Source of the DNA: Streptomyces sp. TLI_053
GTDB taxonomy: Bacteria; Actinomycetota; Actinomycetes; Streptomycetales; Streptomycetaceae
Assembly (NCBI RefSeq): GCF_900105395.1
Contig: NZ_LT629775.1
Span: forward strand, 62,001-126,000
Reading direction: 5' to 3'
DNA length: 64,000 nt
Under the pieces are notes generated by a model. It did no database searches. It saw only the letters and a list, made by a program, of their open reading frames with translations, and had not been told where the DNA came from. Made by a program: the position numbers and the translations under genes. Of the stretch, positions 54,940-62,580 are shown piece by piece (position 1 is the stretch's first letter; each line of letters starts with the position of its first letter).

Positions 54940-55396
54940 GTCGCTCTCCTGTTTCCCCAGGCCGAGTTCCTCATCGGCCAACACATCGGATGAATCGGCA
55001 GGCGCTCCGACCATAAGAGCTGCAGGCGATCCCACGCAAGGATTCCTCCGATGTTTGCGAACTCAAACGACTTGACCATGTCTCGCCGTGATCTCCTTGG
55101 TGGCCCAGGGCACTTGAATGTCACGGTGCAGACTCGTCCGAGGTTTGCTCTTGTCAGTGGTGTGCCTTGCTCGTAATGTCCTCACCACCGCAAGCCATCC
55201 GATGAATGCGGGAGGGACAGCCCGGTGTCATCTGCCCGGACCGCCCCACGACGCAGACCGGCTCCGTAATGAGGGCTGGTGGGAGGCCGGCTAGCCCACC
55301 CCTGCACTCCCCCTGTCGGTCCTCCCCGAGTCGAACCACCCCGGTTCGCAGCCACTTCAGCGGGGCATCGGCAACCCAGCCAAGGAGATCAGCACC
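54940..55396. promoter_or_regulatory. Divergent control region of the fucose locus
   Basis: 457 bases between the catabolic operon and the importer operon, with no gene. It holds CATCGGATGAAT (54984-54995) and CATCCGATGAAT (55196-55207), two copies of an odd-centred palindrome CATC-S-GATG followed by AAT, and a partial copy TCCGATGTTT near 55047. These are candidate sites for the flanking FCD regulators. AAGGAGATC before the importer ATG is its ribosome binding site. Confidence 0.45.
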
Positions 55397-56440
55397 ATGA
55401 AGCTTCGCTCCTCCCGAATCGTGGCCACCACCGCTACCGTGGTCGTCCTGGCGGGGCTCGCCACGGCCTGCAACCGCGGCAGCGACGCGAACTCCTCCGC
55501 CAGCAAGCCGGCGCTCGGCGTCGACCTGCCCCGCGCGGACTCCGACTTCTGGAACTCCTACGGGCAGTACATCAAGGCGGACGCCTCCTCCCAGGGGCTG
55601 AACACCCTGCCGGTCAGCAACTCGCAGAACGACGTGACCAAGCTGGTCGCCAACGTCCAGGTCTTCGTGAACACCGGCGCCAAGGCCGTTGTGATGGCCC
55701 CGCAGGACACCGGCGCCATCGCTTCCACCCTCGACCAGCTCTCCGCCAAGAAGATCCCGGTGGTCAGCGTCGACACCCGCCCCGACAAGGGCAACGTCTA
55801 CATGGTGGTCCGTGCCGACAACAAGGCGTACGGCTCCAAGGCCTGCGAGTTCCTCGGCACTCAGCTCGGCGGCCAGGGCAAGGTCGCCGAGCTCCAGGGT
55901 TCGCTCAGCTCGATCAACGGCCGCGACCGCTCCGAGGCCTTCGCCGCCTGCATGAAGGAGAAGTTCCCCGGCATCCAGGTGATCGAGCTGGCCACCGACT
56001 GGAAGGGTGATGTCGCCTCCGCCAAACTCCAGTCCACTCTGGCCGCCAACCCCGACCTCGGCGGCATCTACATGCAGGCCGGCGGCGTCTTCCTGCAGCC
56101 GACCCTCGCCCTGCTCCAGCAGAAGGGCCTGCTCAAGCCCACCGGCCAGGCAGGCCACATCGCGATCGTCTCCAACGATGGCATCCCGCAGGAGTTCGAC
56201 GCGATCCGCAAGGGCGACATCGACGCGACCGTCTCACAGCCCGCCGACCTCTACGCCAAGTACGCCCTCTATTACGCCGAGGCGGGCGCCGAGGGCAAGA
56301 CCTTCCAGCCTGGCCCCACCGACCACCAGTCGAACATCATCCAGCTGCCCAACGGCCTGGAGGACCAGCTGCCGGCGCCGCTCATCACCAAGGACAACGT
56401 CGACGACAAGTCCCTCTGGGGCAACAACGGCAGCAAGTAG
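55397..56440 (+). CDS. Sugar ABC transporter substrate-binding lipoprotein (probable L-fucose)
   Basis: 347 residues, AAGGAGATC upstream. Signal peptide with lipobox LATAC (Cys about 25), then a ribose-type periplasmic-binding fold: ALGVDLPRADSDFWNSYGQY, VVMAPQDTGAIASTLDQLSA, VVSVDTRPDKGNVYMVVRAD, and HIAIVSNDGIPQEF. It delivers sugar to the CUT2 importer encoded by the next two genes. Position opposite the fucose operon argues for fucose or a fucoside. Confidence 0.92.
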   Translation: MKLRSSRIVATTATVVVLAGLATACNRGSDANSSASKPALGVDLPRADSDFWNSYGQYIKADASSQGLNTLPVSNSQNDVTKLVANVQVFVNTGAKAVVMAPQDTGAIASTLDQLSAKKIPVVSVDTRPDKGNVYMVVRADNKAYGSKACEFLGTQLGGQGKVAELQGSLSSINGRDRSEAFAACMKEKFPGIQVIELATDWKGDVASAKLQSTLAANPDLGGIYMQAGGVFLQPTLALLQQKGLLKPTGQAGHIAIVSNDGIPQEFDAIRKGDIDATVSQPADLYAKYALYYAEAGAEGKTFQPGPTDHQSNIIQLPNGLEDQLPAPLITKDNVDDKSLWGNNGSK

Positions 56441-56450
56441 CCCACCGACC

Positions 56451-56503
56451 CTCGTGCGTGGACGGCAGGCAAGCCTCCCCTCTATACAGCCGCCACCCAC
56501 GAG
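56451..56503 (+). terminator. Imperfect hairpin behind the binding-protein gene
   Basis: CTCGTGCGTGGACGGC can pair with GCCGCCACCCACGAG across a 22-base loop, with a few mismatches. Such stems often let binding protein outnumber the transporter subunits. Confidence 0.5.
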
Positions 56504-56525
56504 CCTCAGCGGAAAGGACCCCGCC

Positions 56526-58082
56526 ATGGCGGACCCCAGCCCCGTCCGGGGCCCCGTCGTCGAGGCCGACGGGATCAGCAAGCGCTTCGGCGCCACCGTC
56601 GCCCTCAGCGAAGCCCGCATCACAGTGGACCCCGGCGAGTCGCACGCCCTGGTGGGGCGCAACGGCGCCGGCAAGTCGACGCTCGTCTCGATCCTCACTG
56701 GACTGCAGAGCCCGGACACCGGCACCCTGCGCTTCAACGGCGAGCCGGCCCCGGCCCCCGAGGACACCCACGCCTGGCGCTCCAGAGTCGCCTGTGTATA
56801 CCAGCGCTCCACCATCATCCCCGCACTGACCGTCGCCGAGAACCTCTTCCTCGACCGGCAGAGCACCGGTGCACTGCGGCCGATCAGTTGGAAGGAACTG
56901 CGCCGGCGGGCGAGCGAACTGCTCGCCGAGTACGGCGTGGAGGTTGACCCGACCACCCGCGCCGAGGACCTGACCGTCGAGCAGCGCCAGTTCGTGGAGA
57001 TCGCCCGCGCGCTGTCCTTCGGCGCCCGGTTCATCATCCTGGACGAGCCCACCGCCAAGCTCGACGCCCGCGGCATCGAGAAACTCTTCGACAAGCTCGA
57101 GGACCTCCAGCGGCAGGGCGTGGCATTCCTGTTCATCTCGCACCACCTGCAGGAGGTCTACGAGCTCTGCTCGACCGTCACGGTCTACCGCGACGCCCGG
57201 CACATCGTCACCGCGCCCGTCGCCGAGCTGAACCAACACGCCCTGGTCGAGGCAATGACCGGCGAGAGCGCCCGCAGCACCGAGCCCTCCTGGTCCGTCG
57301 CCGGACGCGCGCGCGCGGACGGCGCTCCGCTGCTGGAGGTCACCGGTCTGAGCCTGGCCGGCGCATACCAGGACTTCTCACTGACCGCGCGGGCCGGCGA
57401 GGTCGTGGGCCTGGCCGGCGCCGCCGCCAGCGGCAACGTCCGGCTCGGCGAAACCCTCGCCGGTCTGCACCGCCCGCAGGCCGGGACGGTCGCCGTCGCA
57501 GGGCGAGCGGTGCGCACCGGCAAGGTCCCCGCCGCTCTCGCCGCCGGAATCGGCTTCGTTCCCGAGGACCGGCACATCCAGGGCCTGATCCCCCCACGCA
57601 GCGTCGCCGAGAACGCCACCCTGACCGTCGCCGACCAGCTCGGCCCGTTCGGTACGGTGCTGCCCTCGCGCACCCGGTCCTTCGCCCAGCGGATGATCAA
57701 CGACCTGGACATCAAGACACCGAGCGCCGCCACCCCGGTGTCCGCACTGTCCGGCGGCAACCAGCAGAAGGTCGTCATCGCCCGGGCGCTGGCCACCGCG
57801 CCGCAGGTCCTGGTCGCCATCCGGCCGACCAACGGCGTGGACATCAAGTCCAAGGAGTCCCTGCTCGGCACCGTCCGCGACGCCGCCGACAACGGGAAGA
57901 CCGCTGTGATCGTGTCCGACGAACTCGACGACCTGCGGGTCTGCGACCGCGTCCTGGCCATGTTCCGCGGCCGCGTCGTAGCCGAGTTCCCGTACGGCTG
58001 GAGCGACGAACAACTGGTCGCCGCCATGGAGGGCATGTCAGGCCCGACCGACACGAAGGAATCCGATGTCTCCCACCACTGA
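56526..58082 (+). CDS. Sugar ABC transporter ATPase (two domains, second one degenerate)
   Basis: 518 residues. The first ABC domain is complete: Walker A GRNGAGKST, signature-like LTVEQRQ, Walker B FIILDEPTAKLD. The second keeps its signature [15 protein letters not shown], but its Walker A region reads GAAASGNVR and its Walker B reads VLVAIRPTNGVDIKSK, with Ile-Arg where Asp-Glu is expected. So the catalytic Glu is lost, more degenerate than in the rhamnose ATPase at 30132, which keeps VDEPTRG. ATP hydrolysis probably occurs at one site only. The last 17 bases overlap the permease gene. Confidence 0.92.
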   Translation: MADPSPVRGPVVEADGISKRFGATVALSEARITVDPGESHALVGRNGAGKSTLVSILTGLQSPDTGTLRFNGEPAPAPEDTHAWRSRVACVYQRSTIIPALTVAENLFLDRQSTGALRPISWKELRRRASELLAEYGVEVDPTTRAEDLTVEQRQFVEIARALSFGARFIILDEPTAKLDARGIEKLFDKLEDLQRQGVAFLFISHHLQEVYELCSTVTVYRDARHIVTAPVAELNQHALVEAMTGESARSTEPSWSVAGRARADGAPLLEVTGLSLAGAYQDFSLTARAGEVVGLAGAAASGNVRLGETLAGLHRPQAGTVAVAGRAVRTGKVPAALAAGIGFVPEDRHIQGLIPPRSVAENATLTVADQLGPFGTVLPSRTRSFAQRMINDLDIKTPSAATPVSALSGGNQQKVVIARALATAPQVLVAIRPTNGVDIKSKESLLGTVRDAADNGKTAVIVSDELDDLRVCDRVLAMFRGRVVAEFPYGWSDEQLVAAMEGMSGPTDTKESDVSHH

Positions 58083-59097
58083 GTTGCGCCAGCGGTCCGC
58101 GACCGCCCCCACCGCCACGCCCTGGCGCCGCTTCGAGCTGGCCCGCTACCGCGACCTGTCACTCGTCCCGGTGCTGCTCGCCCTGGGCGTCATCGGCTTC
58201 ATCGTCTCGCCCGCGTTCCTGACCTCCGACAACCTGCTCGGTGTCGGCCAGCAGGCCACCGAGCTGAGCCTGCTGGTGCTCGGCGAGGCACTGATCCTGA
58301 TCGCCGGCCGGATGGACCTGTCGCTGGAGTCCACCATCGGCGTCGCGCCGGTCATCGCCGTGTGGCTGGTCCTGCCCGAGCACGGCGCCCGCTTCAACGG
58401 CCTCGGCCTCTTGCCCGGCTGGACGGCCATCCCGCTGTGTCTGGCCATCGGCGCACTGATCGGCGCGATCAACGGCTTCCTGATCCTCAAGCTGCGACTC
58501 AACGGCTTCATCGTCACCCTCGGCGCGCTCACCCTGCTGCGCGGTCTGCAGGTCGCGGTCTCCGAGGGCAAGTCGATCGTCAACCTGCCGTCTTCCTTCA
58601 CCTACCTCGGCCGGACCAGCTGGCTCGGTACGCCCGCCGCGATCTGGATCTGCTCCCTGCTGTTCCTGGCTGGCGGCAGCGCCCTCGCCTGGCTGCGCCA
58701 CGGCCGCGCCCTGTACGCGATCGGCGGCAACTCCGAGGCCGCCCGCGCCGCCGGCATCCGGGTCGACCGGATCACCTGGATCGTCCTGATCCTCGGCAGC
58801 CTGCTCGCAGCCTTCGCCGGCATTCTCTACACCGGCCACTACGGCTCCATCTCCGCTGACCAGGGCAACGGCTGGATCTTCCAGGTCTTCGCCGCCACCG
58901 TCATCGGCGGCGTCAGTCTCAACGGCGGCCGTGGCACCCTCTTCGGCGCCCTCACCGGCGTCCTGACTCTCCAGCTCGTGGTCAACGTCATGACTCTGGC
59001 CGGCGTCCCACCACTGTGGAACCAGTTCCTCAACGGCGCGATCATCATCGTCGCCCTGATCATCTCCCGCTTCGCCTCCGGCGAGAAGCAGGAGTAA
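58066..59097 (+). CDS. Sugar ABC transporter permease (CUT2, single)
   Basis: 343 residues, overlapping the ATPase gene by 17 bases. Eight to ten membrane spans and the CUT2 motif LILIAGRMDLSLESTIGVAP, then AIGGNSEAARAAGIRVDRIT and SLNGGRGTLFGALTGVLTL. Only one permease gene is present, so the channel is expected to be a homodimer, unlike the rhamnose system. Cytosolic N-terminus of about 30 residues. Confidence 0.92.
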   Translation: MSPTTELRQRSATAPTATPWRRFELARYRDLSLVPVLLALGVIGFIVSPAFLTSDNLLGVGQQATELSLLVLGEALILIAGRMDLSLESTIGVAPVIAVWLVLPEHGARFNGLGLLPGWTAIPLCLAIGALIGAINGFLILKLRLNGFIVTLGALTLLRGLQVAVSEGKSIVNLPSSFTYLGRTSWLGTPAAIWICSLLFLAGGSALAWLRHGRALYAIGGNSEAARAAGIRVDRITWIVLILGSLLAAFAGILYTGHYGSISADQGNGWIFQVFAATVIGGVSLNGGRGTLFGALTGVLTLQLVVNVMTLAGVPPLWNQFLNGAIIIVALIISRFASGEKQE

Positions 59098-59172
59098 CGC
59101 CTCCGGGCGCCAGAGCCCAGAAGCCGCCGGACACGGGCGGCCCGCACACCAGCTTGAAGGAGGGATCCCGCC

Positions 59173-59880
59173 ATGTCGGTGACCGACCAGGCCATCGAAA
59201 AGATCAAGGAGATGATCCTCTCCGGAGCGCTTCTGCCTGGCGCCCGCCTCCCCAACGAGGCTGACCTCGCCGAACTGCTCGTGCTGTCCCGCAGTTCCCT
59301 CCGCGAGGCGGTCCGGGCGCTCACCGCGATGCGGATCCTGGTCCCCAAGCAGGGTGACGGCACCTACGTCTCCGGTTTGGAGCCGCACCTCCTCCTCGAG
59401 TCGCTGGCCTTCGCCGCAGACGCCTCCCGGGGCCACACGGCTCTCCAACTCATCCAGGTCCGACGTCTGCTCGAACCGCCGGTCACGGGCCTCGCCGCCG
59501 ACAAGGTCACCGAAGAGCAGTTGGCCGTGCTCCGCGCCATTCTCGACCGCAGCGCGGAGAACATCAGCATCGAGGAGTTCGTCGAACTCGACCTCGAGTT
59601 CCACCGCACCATCGCCGACACCGTCGGCAATCCGGTCCTGTCCACCCTGCTCGGCATCCTCTCCACCCACACCCAGCGCCTGCGCATCGTGCGCGGAATC
59701 CGTCACGCGCCGGCCCAGGAGCAGGCCCACCGGGACCACGGGACCATCTGGCGGGCGCTGGCCATCGGCGACTCAGGGTTGGCCGCCAGTGCGAGCGCCG
59801 TGCACGTAGCCTCCGTCGAGGAATGGCTGGCCAACGGATTCACAACCGACTCCCCCAGCTTCGGAACGTCTACCTCGTAG
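59173..59880 (+). CDS. FCD-domain GntR-family regulator
   Basis: 235 residues, GAAGGAGG upstream of the ATG. Winged helix ARLPNEADLAELLVLSRSSL, then the FCD domain with VELDLEFHRTIADTVGNPVL and HRDHGTIWRAL. Very similar throughout to the regulator at 48986-49681 (both have V-TD-AIEKIK near the start and QGDGTYV-SLEP-LLLESL-F). Last gene of the importer operon. Its 3' end overlaps the converging terpene synthase gene by 11 bases. The two regulators may answer to the same or successive pathway intermediates. Confidence 0.9.
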   Translation: MSVTDQAIEKIKEMILSGALLPGARLPNEADLAELLVLSRSSLREAVRALTAMRILVPKQGDGTYVSGLEPHLLLESLAFAADASRGHTALQLIQVRRLLEPPVTGLAADKVTEEQLAVLRAILDRSAENISIEEFVELDLEFHRTIADTVGNPVLSTLLGILSTHTQRLRIVRGIRHAPAQEQAHRDHGTIWRALAIGDSGLAASASAVHVASVEEWLANGFTTDSPSFGTSTS

Positions 59881-62431
59881 AGCGGTTTCGCTCAGCAATG
59901 ATTTTCGTCATGGAAAGTGGCTGGGCGCGGGTGAGCGCGGTGAGTGCGTGGAGGTCGGCGACGACAGGGTAGTCAAAGGCCAGAGGGCGGGGCCCGGTCT
60001 GGTCGGGTGGGGAGGGGAAGCAGCCGGTATCGTCCTGGCAGGAGAGCAGATAGGCCATCCCGGCGGCAGTCACGTGCGGGGGCCCGCAGCGCGTGACGAT
60101 GGGCAGGGCCTGGGCGGTGGAGAGGGCATCGCTGTCGTGGTGTGGGCTGTGACCCCAGCCACCGTCCGGTTGCTGGGTGGCCGTCAGCCGGGCTACGGCG
60201 CGGGCGGCCGCAGCCGAGAGTCGGGCGGGGTCGATACCGGGGGTGTGGCGTGCGGCGTGGAGGGCGTCGACGGCGCGGAGAATGACGCTGGGCTCGCTGA
60301 GTGTCCAGCTGGGAGACCAGGTGCCGTCCGGGTGCTGGGCGTCGATGACGAACCGAGTGGCGTCGATGACGAGCGGGGCGTAGCGCGTGCCGAGGGGGGC
60401 GAGGGCGAGGATGGCGCCGGCGGTCATGTCGAGGTCCGGGTCATCGCCTTCGCGCCAGGTGGGAAAGCCGCCGCCGGGACCGGCTTTCCCAGCGAGATAC
60501 TCGGCGCCGCGGGTGAGATAGTCACGGTAATGATGGGAATCGAGGGCGTGGAGGAACTCCATGCAGCGGGTGGTGGTGTCGACGTCGGTCTGGCGGATGC
60601 CGCTGGCGAAGGGCCAGCCGCCGTCCGCGGCCTGCCGGGCGGCGACGAAAGCGCCCATCCGAGGTGTGTAGAGGCGTAGTCCGGGCCTGGTGAGGTAGGC
60701 GAGGCCTCCTGTGGCGGTCAGCCAGATGTCCTGACTGTCGAGGAACGGCATCCCGCCCTCACGATCACGGGCCAGCAACAGGCCGGTCAGGGCCCGGCTG
60801 ATCAGCGGGTGGCGGGGCCGGCAGGATTGCAGGGCGTTGAGCCCGAGCAGGTGGGTGGCGGCGCTGGCCTCCCACAGGAGTCGTCCTCCATCGTCATCCA
60901 GGAGGTCGGCGAGCTGGAAGCGTTCGCTTGTCGAGACCGTGTGCGGGTAGGCAGTGGCCTGGGCGTAGATGACTCGCGCGGCCAGGAGATTGACCTGGGT
61001 GAACGTGGACAACGCGTGTCCGGGCCCAGCATCCGGGATGTCCTCGTCGCGTAGTTTTAGACCGCCGAGCACGTACAGGACGGCGTGCAGCATGGTGTGC
61101 TTGAGTCGGCCACGCTGGCCTGTCGAGGCGGTGACGCGATCGGTAACGGGCGCTGCCGCGTCGGCTGCCCCAGGCGGCAGGGTGTGCGGACGCAGAACGG
61201 CGTCGATGAGGAGTGCATCAAGCGAGTCGGCCTTTTCGCGTCGCTCCTCCAGCCAGCATGTCAACTGCCGCTGCTCTTCCTGGTGCGTGCCGTGTGTGCG
61301 CATCAGGGCAAGAAGGAGAGCGGTTTCGAGGACCCGGCCTTCGCACCGGTCCGGCAGTGCGCCGCCGGGCGCCACAGCCAGGGCCAGCCGACGTTCCAGC
61401 CGCACAGCGGCTTCCTCGACCGGGTCCGCTGCCGCCCGTCGCTGTTTTGATTCCTGCTGCACGGGCAGGGTTGCCCGGTAGCGGCGGCTCTCGTACTGCC
61501 AGGCCACCGCACCGTGTAGGAAGGTACGCAGACCTTCGATCCGCGACCTGTTGTCCAGCAGGTGCGGATGCGCGGCGGTCAGCTGTAGGGCGACCGTCTC
61601 GAAGTGCTCCAGCCGCTCTTCGATCATCGCACGGGCCATCGCTGCCGCCTCTCCGCGGCCGACACCCCGCTCACGGGCCAGTACGCCGACCAAACCCGCA
61701 TCGTCGGTGGACTCTGCCCCTGCGTCGAATAGGTCGTTCGTCCAGCCCACGACATCGGCGCATACCTCGTGCAGCACTCCGGCCTGCGGCCACGGATTCA
61801 GGTGCCGTTCGGTCACCTGCAGCAGCGGAACCACGGTGATCGTGCGCCGCCGCAGTTGGACGTACTCCCGCACCGAGGGCACGTACCGCTCCTGACGCCA
61901 CTGAGCCTCCTGGCAGGTAGCTTCCGCGAAAGCGGTGTAGGAGGCCGCGAACCGTGTGCACCACCCGGGCGCCGCCCCGGCGAGCGTGCGCTGCCACAGG
62001 TCTTCCAGGGCAGCCACGAGGGGTGCTCCGGGCTCTGATCTGGAGGCGTTGCCTGTCAGGATGCTCACCAGGGGATCGAGCACAGTTCGCACCTCGGACA
62101 CTGAGGCGTGTGCCGAACGCCGGTCGAAGCAGTCGTCAACCAGGGTGATGAACGCCCCCCAGCAGGCAAGCATTTCCAGCTCTGCGGGTGAGGCCGACGG
62201 TGCCACCGCGCCGGCCATCCGTCCGTGGGCTGCTCCTGCCAGACGCCGTTCCTGGCCGGTACCGCTCACCAGACCCCACCGGTTCGCCCACGCACGTGCC
62301 CCGCACTCGGCCCTCTGCCACCAAACACTGCACGTGCCCGCCCCCACCGGACCGGCACCACCACCTGTGCGGGGTGCAGCCCTGCCGCCGCTGGTGGACA
62401 GACGCGGTTGACTTTGCTCGTAGTGCCTCAT
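59870..62431 (-). CDS. Bifunctional terpene synthase: N-terminal class I domain fused to C-terminal class II (squalene-hopene-cyclase-like) domains
   Basis: 853 residues from the ATG at 62431, chosen because it overlaps the stop of the preceding 50-codon gene (ATGA). Residues about 35-330 are a class I terpene synthase: VDDCFD (98-103, first metal motif DDxxD), LRRRT near 193-197 (pyrophosphate sensor), NDLFDAGAE (232-240, NSE motif with Asp in place of Ser/Thr) and terminal RY (317-318). Residues about 360-845 are a prenyltransferase/squalene-oxidase-repeat double barrel: GGWPF (604-608), DVDTT (616-620, class II DxDTT acid motif), QQPDGGWG (753-760, QW-type repeat) and several GG-W/F repeats. 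Both catalytic centres look intact, so one protein could cyclise by protonation, then ionise the diphosphate. Domain order alpha then beta-gamma is the reverse of plant and fungal fusions. Confidence 0.88.
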   Translation of the reverse strand: MRHYEQSQPRLSTSGGRAAPRTGGGAGPVGAGTCSVWWQRAECGARAWANRWGLVSGTGQERRLAGAAHGRMAGAVAPSASPAELEMLACWGAFITLVDDCFDRRSAHASVSEVRTVLDPLVSILTGNASRSEPGAPLVAALEDLWQRTLAGAAPGWCTRFAASYTAFAEATCQEAQWRQERYVPSVREYVQLRRRTITVVPLLQVTERHLNPWPQAGVLHEVCADVVGWTNDLFDAGAESTDDAGLVGVLARERGVGRGEAAAMARAMIEERLEHFETVALQLTAAHPHLLDNRSRIEGLRTFLHGAVAWQYESRRYRATLPVQQESKQRRAAADPVEEAAVRLERRLALAVAPGGALPDRCEGRVLETALLLALMRTHGTHQEEQRQLTCWLEERREKADSLDALLIDAVLRPHTLPPGAADAAAPVTDRVTASTGQRGRLKHTMLHAVLYVLGGLKLRDEDIPDAGPGHALSTFTQVNLLAARVIYAQATAYPHTVSTSERFQLADLLDDDGGRLLWEASAATHLLGLNALQSCRPRHPLISRALTGLLLARDREGGMPFLDSQDIWLTATGGLAYLTRPGLRLYTPRMGAFVAARQAADGGWPFASGIRQTDVDTTTRCMEFLHALDSHHYRDYLTRGAEYLAGKAGPGGGFPTWREGDDPDLDMTAGAILALAPLGTRYAPLVIDATRFVIDAQHPDGTWSPSWTLSEPSVILRAVDALHAARHTPGIDPARLSAAAARAVARLTATQQPDGGWGHSPHHDSDALSTAQALPIVTRCGPPHVTAAGMAYLLSCQDDTGCFPSPPDQTGPRPLAFDYPVVADLHALTALTRAQPLSMTKIIAERNRSTR

Positions 62432-62580
62432 GCATTGCTCAACGCTGCTTCCGGCCGCGTGGTAATGCCTCCTCGCAAGTACAGGCGTACCGACTCCCCG
62501 CCACGGTCCTTGATCTCGATGAGGACGTGGCGTCCTGGAGGCGAGGTGGACCACCGTGTTCTCGTGCGCGAGTGCGTCAT
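62428..62580 (-). CDS. 50-residue protein of unknown function, coupled on both sides
   Basis: 50 codons. The ATG (62580) overlaps the ABC ATPase stop and its own TGA (62430-62428) overlaps the terpene synthase ATG, both as ATGA. Two exact overlaps in a row make a chance frame unlikely. The product is basic at the N-terminus (THSRTRTRW), then reads HVLIEIKDRGGESVRLYLRG and ends PEAALSNA. The alternating hydrophobic pattern suggests two short beta strands. No Cys, no signal peptide, no known domain. It could be a peptide substrate, a small subunit or chaperone of the terpene synthase, or only a coupling device. Confidence 0.6.
   Translation of the reverse strand: MTHSRTRTRWSTSPPGRHVLIEIKDRGGESVRLYLRGGITTRPEAALSNA

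Noticed and set aside
58159..59739. A 526-codon minus-strand frame opposite the fucose permease and FCD gene
   Set aside because: Antisense artefact; acidic and glutamine-rich low-complexity text with no motif.
62432..62554. Earlier start of the terpene synthase at 62554
   Set aside because: The extra 41 codons run across the 50-codon gene in another frame. The ATG at 62431 coincides with that gene's stop and leaves the class I domain complete.
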